Shown in pieces: positions 1 to 7,219 of a stretch of DNA of 64,000 bases. A program made the position numbers and the translations under genes. Position 1 is the first letter of the stretch; each line of letters opens with the position of its first letter. Source of the stretch: G963691885 sp963691885 (GTDB taxonomy: Bacteria; Pseudomonadota; Alphaproteobacteria; UBA8366; Aestuariispiraceae). Below the pieces are notes generated by a model. That model saw only the letters and a list, made by a program, of their open reading frames with translations, was not told where the DNA came from and did no database searches. The DNA is taken from assembly GCA_963691885.1 (NCBI GenBank), contig OY829843.1:4960001-5024000 (forward strand), written 5' to 3'.

Positions 1-2
1 TG

Positions 3-254
3 AAGGAGTCGTATCAGCGCCTGGCCAGGCTTCTTATTCGCTTGCTGCCACGACTGGCCAGGGTTTCGGAACCTATTGCCAGCATTCCGGAACAATGGTC
101 TGGGGAAACCAGAACTTTTACCAGATACAACGAAATGCGTCTGATCCCCGCCGATATGGCAGAAGAAGAAATTGCCAAAAGGTTTAGATGTTTCGACGGG
201 ATTTACACCGCCTTGCCAGACCCGCGCTGCCGCTACGTCCCAAAAAATTCTTGA
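3..254 (+). CDS. Partial hypothetical protein (C-terminal 83 residues)
   Basis: The reading frame is open from the left edge of the window to a TGA at 252-254, so this is the C-terminal end of a gene that starts outside. The visible part is basic at first (KESYQRLARLL) and ends in a Cys- and Pro-containing stretch (LPDPRCRYVPKNS). I recognise no domain. It converges on flbT, with only 9 bp between the two stops, so it may or may not belong to the flagellar block. A shorter gene starting at the TTG at 42 is possible but has no clear ribosome binding site. Confidence 0.45.
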   Translation, partial: KESYQRLARLLIRLLPRLARVSEPIASIPEQWSGETRTFTRYNEMRLIPADMAEEEIAKRFRCFDGIYTALPDPRCRYVPKNS

Positions 255-263
255 GCTTCAGCC

Positions 264-659
264 CTACTCCGCACTGACACTGCTCAAACGTTCTGTCTCG
301 TGATCAATAAGGTCCTGAGTCTTGCGCAAAGCGTCATAGTATTTCTCAACCGAGATCAACCCCTGGATGGTCGAGAAAATCTCGCCAGAGCTTGGCGCTG
401 CCTCCTGATATTCTTTGGCAAACAGACGATAGAGATCGAGATATGTATCGCGCTCATTATCAAACAGATACGCGCATTGCAGTGCATAATAGACGCGACG
501 TGCCGGCGTATTCGCATCCTGTTCTGCCATCACTTCCTTGCGGCGCAGAATATCAACCCTGTTATGAAACACGATGGTCGTTGCCTCACCGGCATTTTCA
601 ATCACGGCACCATTGATGATGATTTTCTCTTTCGAAGGTAATTTGATGCGAAGTGGCAT
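264..659 (-). CDS. flbT: Flagellar biosynthesis repressor FlbT
   Basis: 131 residues matching the FlbT family: an N-terminus MPLRIKLPSKEKIIINGAV, then the typical NRVDILRRKEVM and ANTPARRVYYALQCAYLF stretches. In Caulobacter FlbT binds the 5' leader of flagellin mRNA and lowers its translation until the hook is complete. The ATG at 659 is chosen over the upstream frame start because an AAGGA lies about 10 bases before it and family members begin MPL. It lies 103 bp downstream of an unknown gene on the same strand. FlaF, its usual partner, is not in the window, nor is any flagellin gene. Confidence 0.92.
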   Translation of the reverse strand: MPLRIKLPSKEKIIINGAVIENAGEATTIVFHNRVDILRRKEVMAEQDANTPARRVYYALQCAYLFDNERDTYLDLYRLFAKEYQEAAPSSGEIFSTIQGLISVEKYYDALRKTQDLIDHETERLSSVSAE

Positions 660-762
660 GGCATTTTTCCTTAAACGCATAATTCAGGCGGCCCGTTGCG
701 GGTAACCCGCACCGCAATATTGCAAAAAAGAGTCCAGATCAACGGCGTGAATGCAACACGAT

Positions 763-1152
763 TCAGCCGAAATCCCCACCGCGTATTTTATCGGGGATCT
801 TACTGAAGAGATTTGCGGCACGGTCCCGGCCAATCAACTCCACAAACATGCTGATCGACACCGCCAACAAGGTTTCCACGGAAACTTGCTTCGAAACGCC
901 CCTTTTCCCGGCGACCTTCAGAACCTTCAGCACATCAACAATCGTGCGCTTCCTCTGAACATGCATTTCCGGCGTGGTCCGATCGGACTTACCGCGGAAC
1001 ACGGGATCAAGAACCGGTTCCACTGTCCCGTCCAGGCCGACAACCCTAAGGTCATAGATTGAGCGCCCAAGCTCTTCCACCCGGCTTAGCGGTACAATGT
1101 CGTCTTCATGACCTTGAGCATCAGCATTTTCGTTGGCCGGATAATCATCCAT
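763..1152 (-). CDS. Unknown protein upstream of flbT
   Basis: 129 residues, no domain I can name. The first third is acidic (MDDYPANENADAQGHEDD). The middle, around VEELGRSIYDLRVVGLDG, looks folded. The C-terminal third (VSVETLLAVSISMFVELIGRD) is predicted helical and hydrophobic but too polar for a clear membrane segment. The ATG at 1152 is preceded by a strong GGAAGGAAAGG; a GTG 21 bases further up is weaker. It is codirectional with flbT and occupies the place where FlaF often sits, but its sequence is not FlaF. A role in flagellin control or assembly is only an inference from position. Confidence 0.7.
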   Translation of the reverse strand: MDDYPANENADAQGHEDDIVPLSRVEELGRSIYDLRVVGLDGTVEPVLDPVFRGKSDRTTPEMHVQRKRTIVDVLKVLKVAGKRGVSKQVSVETLLAVSISMFVELIGRDRAANLFSKIPDKIRGGDFG

Positions 1153-1550
1153 AGCCTTTCCTTCCCCGAACACGTCACCAATCCGACTATTTTTCTATCA
1201 TGGGACTTGGTGTCCCCGCCGGTTCTGTGTCTTCAGGCCGTGTTGTTCACGGTCCGCCCCATTTATTTTTACTGTCATTATGATGCATATATTGCTGTCT
1301 GGCCAAGGATTTGTTGCATTTTTTGCTCTGGTGACTTATATTATACAGTCGTAACCTACATTGTTCTTTGCGCTGGTACTAAAACCAGCGCGATCAGAAT
1401 GATCAGTATCATTGAACATGGAGTTTTGGTGGGCCGCCATATCCGTTATTATGGCATGCGTCTTTGGGTATTTGCATCTTTGCGCAACAGGTACCGTGCA
1501 GTATTCAAATAGGCGCTCGGAAAACGGCAGAAGCTATCCGGAGCAGAAAA
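1153..1550. promoter_or_regulatory. Divergent intergenic region, 398 bp
   Basis: Non-coding stretch between the minus-strand gene ending at 763 and the plus-strand FlaG-like gene, so it must hold both promoters. It is more AT-rich than its surroundings in the middle (1260-1370). A perfect 8-bp inverted repeat, GCGCTGGT at 1370-1377 and ACCAGCGC at 1384-1391 with a 6-base spacer, lies 160 bp upstream of the plus-strand start. No T run follows, so it is not an intrinsic terminator; it could be an operator or a leader hairpin. I saw no clear sigma-54 or CtrA site here. Confidence 0.4.
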
Positions 1551-1976
1551 ATGGACTTTTCATTAAACACCAATGTGGCCTTGCCTCAGCAGCAGGTTTC
1601 GCCGCAGTCGAATACACCAGCCGCAAATGCGGGGGCTGTACCGACCCTTCAATCAACCCCTGACAACGTGGTTACCGCGACTGTATCGCCTTCGGAAACG
1701 AATGTGCGCGGCGATGATGCATTTCGTCGTCAAGGTGGTGGTGCCGGGGGTGGTCTTGCCGCCCTTGAAGACTTACAGATCCAGGGCATCAGCACACGGG
1801 TTGGTTTCGATGCAGAGAATGATCAGGTATTCCTGGAAATCCTCCAGCCGCGGACAGAAGAAGTCATTAGACGCATTCCGTCCGAAAGCCTCGTTCAGTT
1901 TTTGAATGACAGCTTTGACTCGGCTCGCAGCCAGGCATCGGCGATCAGCCAGTCAGGCGTTGATACCTCAGCCTGA
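1551..1976 (+). CDS. FlaG-like flagellar protein
   Basis: 141 residues. A low-complexity Gln/Asn/Pro/Gly N-terminal half is followed by a compact C-terminal domain at about residues 75-125 (RVGFDAENDQVFLEILQPR, then EEVIRRIPSESLVQFL). This matches the FlaG pattern of a beta strand pair followed by VIRxIP and an amphipathic helix. FlaG proteins affect flagellar filament length in some bacteria, but the mechanism is not settled. The ATG at 1551 follows a GGAG at 9 bases; starts further upstream lack one. It lies alone between the divergent region and the fliK promoter. Confidence 0.65.
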   Translation: MDFSLNTNVALPQQQVSPQSNTPAANAGAVPTLQSTPDNVVTATVSPSETNVRGDDAFRRQGGGAGGGLAALEDLQIQGISTRVGFDAENDQVFLEILQPRTEEVIRRIPSESLVQFLNDSFDSARSQASAISQSGVDTSA

Positions 1977-2278
1977 TCCTCAAAAGACCCATCTTCGCAG
2001 GGCTCCCGGCGGCGCTATATGCATGGCGGCGGCGGTATTCTGCGGCCGAAATCAACTGATCTGTCCGCGATGAAACCTCAGGCATATTTTTCCCAAAACC
2101 CGGCATGATTGGCCTGTCAGGCGAACAGTATTTTCCATGCCGCCAGAAATCTCGGGTTGTTTTAAAGATCGCGCAGACCCAGTAACACCTTATAAAGAAA
2201 ACAATTTTTTCGGTGCCAGATCATTTGGCCCAACCCTTGCTGATACCGGGTTGGAAAAATGTCTGAGGACCGTTGAAT
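1977..2278 (+). promoter_or_regulatory. Intergenic region before fliK, 302 bp
   Basis: No gene is visible. It contains the sigma-54 promoter described separately (2225-2241) close to the fliK start. An enhancer for FlbD-type activators would be expected upstream, around 2100-2200, but I could not pick out a convincing palindrome there. The proximal part, 1990-2060, is GC-rich, with no clear terminator for the FlaG-like gene. Confidence 0.35.
2225..2241 (+). promoter_or_regulatory. Sigma-54 promoter of fliK-flgD-flgE
   Basis: TTGGCCCAACCCTTGCT matches the -24/-12 consensus (TTGGC-N6-TTGCW), with exactly 10 bases between the invariant GG and GC. A start of transcription about 12 bases beyond the GC, near 2252, would leave a short leader that includes the GAGGA ribosome binding site of fliK at 2279. 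Hook genes are sigma-54/FlbD dependent in Caulobacter, and a FlbD gene lies 10 kb downstream, so the context supports the call. Confidence 0.75.
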
Positions 2279-3877
2279 ATGACCAGCACCGTCGATCTCC
2301 TGAACGATACCCGTCAAGCAGCTCCCCAAAACGCTGCAAAACCGGACAACAATAAAACGACTGATCGCTCTGATGCCTTCGCATCGCTTCTGCGTGGAAA
2401 GGTTCCCCATAACATCACTTTCAGTCGGGTTGAGTTTCAGCTTGAGGTTCCAAGATCGGCCAGTTCGGATCGCCCGGAACTGCCCGTTGAGGTTACCCGC
2501 GAAGATCGTGCCCGCGAGGATGTCTATAGTGGGGAGGAACCGGAAGAGGTTGCTGCAGCCCAGGATGATCCAGCAGAGACCCAGGATGCAACGACGGACA
2601 CAAATTCGGCTCAGGCCGCCGCAAATCAGAGCTCCAATGCCGCCCTCAATACATTAACCAATGCAAACGCTGAAAAAGCGGCAAAGGTCACGACCGACAC
2701 AACAGTTACCCAGACCCAGCAGGTTGCAAGTGTCGCCTCCTCCGTGAGCCAGCAAACCGGCGACGCCGTGAAAGGTGAGGTCACCAAGGATCAGGGGCCG
2801 AAACTGGCAGCCACTCAAACAGATTCAAAACAGCAGACAGCCACTGTTGCCCAGACCGGCCCTCAGGTTGTTACCGATGAGGCGGCACGGGCTGCGAAGA
2901 AAGCAGTCAAAGCCGGCGACAAAGGCGGCATTCAGGCTACAAAAACGGAACAGGCCGTGGCCCAGCCGGCCTCGGCGCTCACATCAAATGCTGCTCAGAC
3001 CACCCAGAACGTCCAAAAGACAAATATTTCGGATGGTCGTCCGACCGCGACGGATCTGGCCAATGCCGCTGTGGATGCAGAAATCGCGCTCGGCACAGAT
3101 AAGGCGAAACCCCGCTCGGTTACACCAAACCAGGCAGCACGGCTTGCCGATCGCGGAAATACGGAACCCACGCCCCAACCCACCGTTCAACCACAGCCGG
3201 ATCCGGCCGCGAACATGAATGTACAGCGTGCCGCTGCCCCCGTGGTAACGGCTCCATCCCAGGCACCGCTTCCGACGGCGCCAACAGGTACACCCGCAGC
3301 CGCACAGGCCGTGGGACCCACGGCCGGTGATGGCGGTATCGGGGGACCAAGTGCTTCTTCCAGTGCGGCAAATGCACAGGCGGCCGCGAGAGCCGCTGCC
3401 CAGAAAGCCGCCGCATCGCGTCCGGCCATGCCGACCAATATTGTAACAGACCAGGTCGCGGTTCACGTGAACCGGGCCGTCGGCCAAGGGCTGGACCGGA
3501 TCAATATTCAGATGCGCCCCTCAGAACTGGGTCGTGTCGATGTGCGAATGGAACTGGCGCAGGATGGTCGGGCAACCGCGGTCATCTCTGTCGAAAAACA
3601 GGAAACCTTCGACATGCTGCGCGCCGACAACCGCTCTCTATTAGAGGCCCTGCAGAATGCTGGTCTCGAAGTCGATCAAGACAGCCTCAGCTTCAACCTG
3701 AAAGGCCAAAACGGCCAGGGCGCTGCTGATCTTGCCAATTCAAACCGCTCTGGCGCCGGTGTTGAAGGTGAAGAAGCCGATACAGACGACGCCTTGTCCA
3801 GTGCCGATGACGGGATGCTTGCCGCGGGTGAAGCACCTGAAATCGACGAGGACGGTCACTACGATGTTCGCGCCTGA
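2279..3877 (+). CDS. fliK: Flagellar hook-length control protein FliK
   Basis: 532 residues. A long Ala/Thr/Gln-rich secreted linker (residues about 1-370) is followed by the conserved FliK C-terminal domain at about residues 385-475, with INIQMRPSELGRVDVRMELA and the helix FDMLRADNRSLLEALQNAGL. FliK measures hook length and switches the flagellar export gate from hook to filament substrates. The ATG at 2279 sits about 11 bases after GAGG; a TTG at 2273 is the alternative. First gene of a likely fliK-flgD-flgE transcript behind the sigma-54 promoter. The acidic tail after the domain (EEADTDDALSSADDG) is not a standard part of the fold. Confidence 0.9.
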   Translation: MTSTVDLLNDTRQAAPQNAAKPDNNKTTDRSDAFASLLRGKVPHNITFSRVEFQLEVPRSASSDRPELPVEVTREDRAREDVYSGEEPEEVAAAQDDPAETQDATTDTNSAQAAANQSSNAALNTLTNANAEKAAKVTTDTTVTQTQQVASVASSVSQQTGDAVKGEVTKDQGPKLAATQTDSKQQTATVAQTGPQVVTDEAARAAKKAVKAGDKGGIQATKTEQAVAQPASALTSNAAQTTQNVQKTNISDGRPTATDLANAAVDAEIALGTDKAKPRSVTPNQAARLADRGNTEPTPQPTVQPQPDPAANMNVQRAAAPVVTAPSQAPLPTAPTGTPAAAQAVGPTAGDGGIGGPSASSSAANAQAAARAAAQKAAASRPAMPTNIVTDQVAVHVNRAVGQGLDRINIQMRPSELGRVDVRMELAQDGRATAVISVEKQETFDMLRADNRSLLEALQNAGLEVDQDSLSFNLKGQNGQGAADLANSNRSGAGVEGEEADTDDALSSADDGMLAAGEAPEIDEDGHYDVRA

Positions 3878-3911
3878 TCCTGGCTGACATCGCGAAGAAG
3901 GAAACAACCCT

Positions 3912-4601
3912 ATGTCCAGTATTTCGGCAGCAGCCACACTAGACACAACCGGCACCAACAGCTCGGATGCATCGCGTCAAAGCCTTGCCTCAGACTTTGA
4001 CAGTTTTCTGTTGATCCTGACGACCCAGTTGCAGAACCAGGACCCGCTCTCCCCGACCGATACACATGAGTTCACCAACCAGCTCGTGTTGTTCGCAGAT
4101 GTTGAGCAATCGATCCAGCAGAACGCCAATCTGGAAGAAATGATTACGCTTCAGGCCAACAACCAGGCAATCGGTGCCCTCTCTTATATGGGCACAGAGG
4201 TTGAAGCGGAAGGAAACCTCTTCACCCTGGAAGAAGGCGAAGACGTAACACTTGCCTATGATCTGGCAGATACAGCCAAGACAGCGGCGATTACCATCTC
4301 TGATATCAATGGCGATCCGGTGTTGGTCACCTCAGTCAATGATGATTTCGGCCGCCACGAGTTCACCTGGGACGGGAAAGGCCTGAACGGGGTTCAGATT
4401 CCGGGTGGTGTCTATTCCTTCCAGGTCAACGCAGTCGACGCCAATGAACAGCAGGTGACGGTGAAAACCTCGACCTTCAATGAAATTGACGGCGTGGAAA
4501 CAGATTCATCAGGAACGTTCCTGACGAGTGGACAGCTGAGCATACCCGTCGAAAAGGTCTTTGCGGTGCGCCAGCCAACGGCGACCCAAAGCGGTATCTA
4601 G
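3912..4601 (+). CDS. flgD: Flagellar hook cap protein FlgD
   Basis: 229 residues, the usual FlgD length. The N-terminal region has the family signature FLLILTTQLQNQDPLSPTDT at residues about 31-50, followed by a FLN-like/Ig domain containing GRHEFTWDGKGLNGVQIPGG (about 150-170). FlgD caps the growing hook and lets FlgE subunits add; it is shed when the hook is finished. The ATG at 3912 is preceded by AAGGA. It lies 34 bp after fliK and 160 bp before flgE, the common order for hook genes. Confidence 0.95.
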   Translation: MSSISAAATLDTTGTNSSDASRQSLASDFDSFLLILTTQLQNQDPLSPTDTHEFTNQLVLFADVEQSIQQNANLEEMITLQANNQAIGALSYMGTEVEAEGNLFTLEEGEDVTLAYDLADTAKTAAITISDINGDPVLVTSVNDDFGRHEFTWDGKGLNGVQIPGGVYSFQVNAVDANEQQVTVKTSTFNEIDGVETDSSGTFLTSGQLSIPVEKVFAVRQPTATQSGI

Positions 4602-4683
4602 TACGAGTGATTGTGATCCGTTTGATGATGAATTTTGAAGTTAAACACGGTTTTGGCAGATCCGCAGAACAGCGTGATTGTTT

Positions 4684-4699
4684 AGACGCAGAAGCGTCT
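4684..4699 (+). other. Stem-loop in the flgE leader
   Basis: AGACGC-AGAA-GCGTCT forms a perfect 6-bp stem with a tetraloop, 63 bp upstream of the flgE start and 82 bp after flgD. No T run follows at once, so it is more likely an mRNA leader or processing hairpin than a terminator. It could help set flgE at a higher level than flgD in the shared transcript; that is inference. Confidence 0.35.
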
Positions 4700-4761
4700 C
4701 ATCTTTCGGCCCGGAAGAGGTCCGGTGCCACATTCTGCCAGCCAATTCGGAGGATAAGAGT

Positions 4762-6240
4762 ATGAGTCTCTTCGGCGCTCTGCGTTCAGGTGTATCAGGT
4801 CTGTTTGTGCAAAGTCAGGCACTCGCGACCGTTTCGGATAACATCGCGAACGTGAATACCAACGGCTACAAGGTGAACAGGGTCCAGTTCTCTACCCTAG
4901 TAACCAACTCAGCGTCTCCCACGCTATTCTCCTCTGGTGGTGTGCAAAGTAAGGTTGCCCGCGACATTGACGCTCAGGGCCTGCTCGCCGCATCGGCAAG
5001 CGCCACTGACCTCGCCATTGTGGGTCAGGGCTTCTTTACCGTTACCGATGAAGTGTCGCTGAACAGCACGACAGGCCGTTTTGATGTAACAGGCAACGTC
5101 TTCTACACACGGTCTGGTGAATTCCGGTCCGACGAAAACGGTAACCTTGTCAATGCGGCCGGATTCTTTCTGACCGGCTGGCCACGCAACACATCGGATA
5201 CCGGTTTCGACATCACAAACGTTCCCAATGCATTCTCGGGCGTCAACGTGTCTGGAAGTTCTGCTGTTGCAACACCTTCTACCGAAGTGGAACTGAGTGC
5301 CAACCTCCAGGCCTCAACACAAACCGGTGACACGTTCGACATTGCCCTGCAGGTCTTTAACAGACAGGGTGCCCAACGCACATTGACCGTGACCTTTACA
5401 AAGAACTCCGCCGCAAACACCTGGGATCTGACGACCACATTGCAAGGTGGCGGACAGTTTGTGGATATCGACGCCGATAACAACAGCGTTGCGGCCGAAA
5501 TCGATGATGGTAACGGTACGGATACAGCGGGCGACCGCATCATTGGCACAAACGAGAATGCCAACATTGTAAACCTGGGCGATTATTCCGGTAACGCTGC
5601 GGTCACCTTGGCAGGTACGTCAGCCAGTTTGGGTCAGATTGTATTCAATGCCGATGGCTCACTCGGGACGGTAAACTCAAACCTGGATGCTGGTGGAACC
5701 GACATCGCCCTGGATGGGAACAACACATTTGCGTTTGTGGTCGACTATGATGCCGATGAGACGACATCGGGTGACCTGGTTGCTGTCGAACTTAATCTGG
5801 GGGCAATCAACGCGACCGACGGGATGACCCAGTTCGAGGGTACAAACGTTATCAACAGCCTCGACCAGAACGGTCGACAATTCGGGTCTTTGACGGGGGT
5901 AACTGTTGCCGATAACGGCATCGTCACCGCGCTCTTCGACAACGGTGTGACCAGAGAGATTTTTCAGGTTCCCGTTACCACCTTCAATAACCCCAACGCA
6001 CTTGGAACGCTGACCGGCAACGTGTTTATTCAGACAGATGACAGTGGTCAACCTGTTGCCCGTATTGCCGGAACAGGTGGTTCTGGCGCGATTTCACCGT
6101 CTACTCTGGAGCAGTCAACAGTGGATATCGCCGACGAATTCACGAAACTGATCGTCACACAGCGTGCTTTTTCTGCAAATACCAGAACCATTACGACGGC
6201 AGACGAACTCTTGGACGAATTGATCAGAACCATCCGCTAA
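4762..6240 (+). CDS. flgE: Flagellar hook protein FlgE
   Basis: 492 residues. Residues 1-40 are the conserved rod/hook N-terminus (MSLFGALRSGVSGLFVQSQA, then SDNIANVNTNGYK). The C-terminus, with EFTKLIVTQRAFSANTRTI, is the matching coiled segment of the D0 domain. The centre is a large variable hook domain rich in Asn, Asp and Thr. It builds the universal joint outside the outer membrane. The ATG at 4762 follows CGGAGGA at a good distance; the upstream frame start does not begin like the family. Its centre is longer than in the 402-residue Salmonella FlgE, which is common in alphaproteobacteria. Confidence 0.95.
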   Translation: MSLFGALRSGVSGLFVQSQALATVSDNIANVNTNGYKVNRVQFSTLVTNSASPTLFSSGGVQSKVARDIDAQGLLAASASATDLAIVGQGFFTVTDEVSLNSTTGRFDVTGNVFYTRSGEFRSDENGNLVNAAGFFLTGWPRNTSDTGFDITNVPNAFSGVNVSGSSAVATPSTEVELSANLQASTQTGDTFDIALQVFNRQGAQRTLTVTFTKNSAANTWDLTTTLQGGGQFVDIDADNNSVAAEIDDGNGTDTAGDRIIGTNENANIVNLGDYSGNAAVTLAGTSASLGQIVFNADGSLGTVNSNLDAGGTDIALDGNNTFAFVVDYDADETTSGDLVAVELNLGAINATDGMTQFEGTNVINSLDQNGRQFGSLTGVTVADNGIVTALFDNGVTREIFQVPVTTFNNPNALGTLTGNVFIQTDDSGQPVARIAGTGGSGAISPSTLEQSTVDIADEFTKLIVTQRAFSANTRTITTADELLDELIRTIR

Positions 6241-6261
6241 TTTTTGGATTAGTGTGACGGA

Positions 6262-6278
6262 ATGCCTAAATTAGGCAT
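6262..6278. repeat. Perfect 17-bp palindrome between flgE and sciP
   Basis: ATGCCTAAATTAGGCAT is a perfect inverted repeat, 8-bp arms around a single A, starting 22 bp after flgE. Such a compact dyad without a loop is the form of a dimeric repressor or activator site rather than a terminator. No known operator matches that I can recall. A similar odd-centred dyad, AGGCAAA-A-TTTGCCT, lies after sciP at 7023-7037. Confidence 0.4.
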
Positions 6279-6285
6279 AATTTCA

Positions 6286-6325
6286 GGGCGTTAGGGCTTT
6301 TGTCCTAGCGCCCGTGTTCGTTTTT
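6286..6325 (+). terminator. Probable intrinsic terminator after flgE
   Basis: GGGCGTTAGG at 6286-6295 pairs with CCTAGCGCCC at 6304-6313 (10 bp including one G-U pair), with an 8-base loop. A T run, TTTTT, ends at 6325 after a short gap (GTGTTCG). The gap makes it imperfect, but position and stem strength fit the end of the hook-gene transcript. Confidence 0.55.
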
Positions 6326-6410
6326 GATCAATTTAATATTGCTGCCCAAGGCCAATTCCCCTATCAAAGAGAGGCAAGTTTTTTCAAAATTTATATAAAA
6401 TTTTAGTAAA

Positions 6411-6426
6411 TTTATTGATTATTAAC
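6411..6426 (+). promoter_or_regulatory. Candidate CtrA box upstream of sciP
   Basis: TTTATTGATTATTAAC fits the CtrA consensus TTAA-N7-TTAAC with one mismatch, in the first half. It lies 85 bp before the start codon of a SciP-like gene. In Caulobacter sciP is a direct CtrA target, so the site is where it would be expected. The region is AT-rich, which raises the chance of a random match. Confidence 0.5.
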
Positions 6427-6510
6427 TAATGATAAGTACAATCTCTGCTACAAGGTGGTTTGACGAGAGAGATTGTGCTGAACCGCGTTTGAGAGTGTAG
6501 GGTAAGATAC

Positions 6511-6855
6511 ATGTCCGAAGACACGAAGAATTTCAGATCACAAGATCCGGCCAGAAGGCCCACGGACAACGTTGTTGTGCTTCCAGTCGTGGCGGCCCCG
6601 GAAGCACGAATTCAACATCGCGAGAGTGTCGGTATTCCGGCACCCAACATCAAGAGATGGACTGCCAAGCATAAGAGAGCTGTGGTTGAAGCAATTCACT
6701 ATGGCTATCTGACACTGCCGGAAGCCTGTCAGCGATATGCCCTTTCCGTGGAAGAGTTCCGCAACTGGGAAAGAACATTCGAGAAAGAGGACGGGAGACG
6801 TGAAAAGACACGCACCCTCACCTTTCCCAAACGAGATGCTTCCCCACGCTCCTGA
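6511..6855 (+). CDS. sciP: SciP-like CtrA inhibitor (DUF1153 family)
   Basis: 114 residues. Residues about 45-92 match DUF1153/SciP: NIKRWTAKHKRAVVEAIHYG, then LTLPEACQRYALSVEEFRNW, a helix-turn-helix-like fold. In Caulobacter SciP binds CtrA at its promoters and blocks transcription activation in swarmer cells. The extended N-terminus (residues 1-44) and the basic tail after residue 92 are longer than in the about 90-residue Caulobacter protein. The gene stands alone between flgE and fliF with its own upstream region and a CtrA-like box. The symbol is by family; whether it really controls CtrA here is not shown. Confidence 0.75.
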   Translation: MSEDTKNFRSQDPARRPTDNVVVLPVVAAPEARIQHRESVGIPAPNIKRWTAKHKRAVVEAIHYGYLTLPEACQRYALSVEEFRNWERTFEKEDGRREKTRTLTFPKRDASPRS

Positions 6856-7219
6856 CCTGTCCAATTCCTCTCTCCTTCTCTCCCCCTTTGCATAGTTCTG
6901 CTTGTGCGAGAACCGTGCGCGCGAAAAGCCGCACCGATGAAATTGAGCACTTGCATTTTGGCCTCGAATACTTGGGGCGCAGAGATGAGGGAAGTAAAAA
7001 GCAAATAAACTTTTAATAAACTAGGCAAAATTTGCCTGTTTTGTGTTTATTTCCTTTTGAAAATCATACTATGCTTATTTTGAGAGGTGATTCGAGCAGG
7101 GCGAATCGGGCTTTTGGGACCCCGTTTCTATTCGGCCTATTGATCCGGAACAGCGCGCAAACCGCGCAATTTGGATCATCAAGGCCCCTGTACGGATTCG
7201 CGTATCGGGAGGGTGTGTA
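6856..7219 (+). promoter_or_regulatory. Intergenic region before fliF, 364 bp
   Basis: No supported gene. The right part, 7000-7080, is AT-rich and carries a near-perfect dyad AGGCAAA-A-TTTGCCT at 7023-7037. The fliF-to-flhG run needs a promoter here. I did not find a GG-N10-GC sigma-54 signature of good quality or a full CtrA box (only a partial TTTTAATAAAC at about 7011-7021), so the promoter class is open. Confidence 0.35.

Noticed and set aside
4645..4670. Second sigma-54 promoter before flgE (TTGGCAGATCCGCAG)
   Set aside because: Spacing between GG and GC is 7, not 10 bases.
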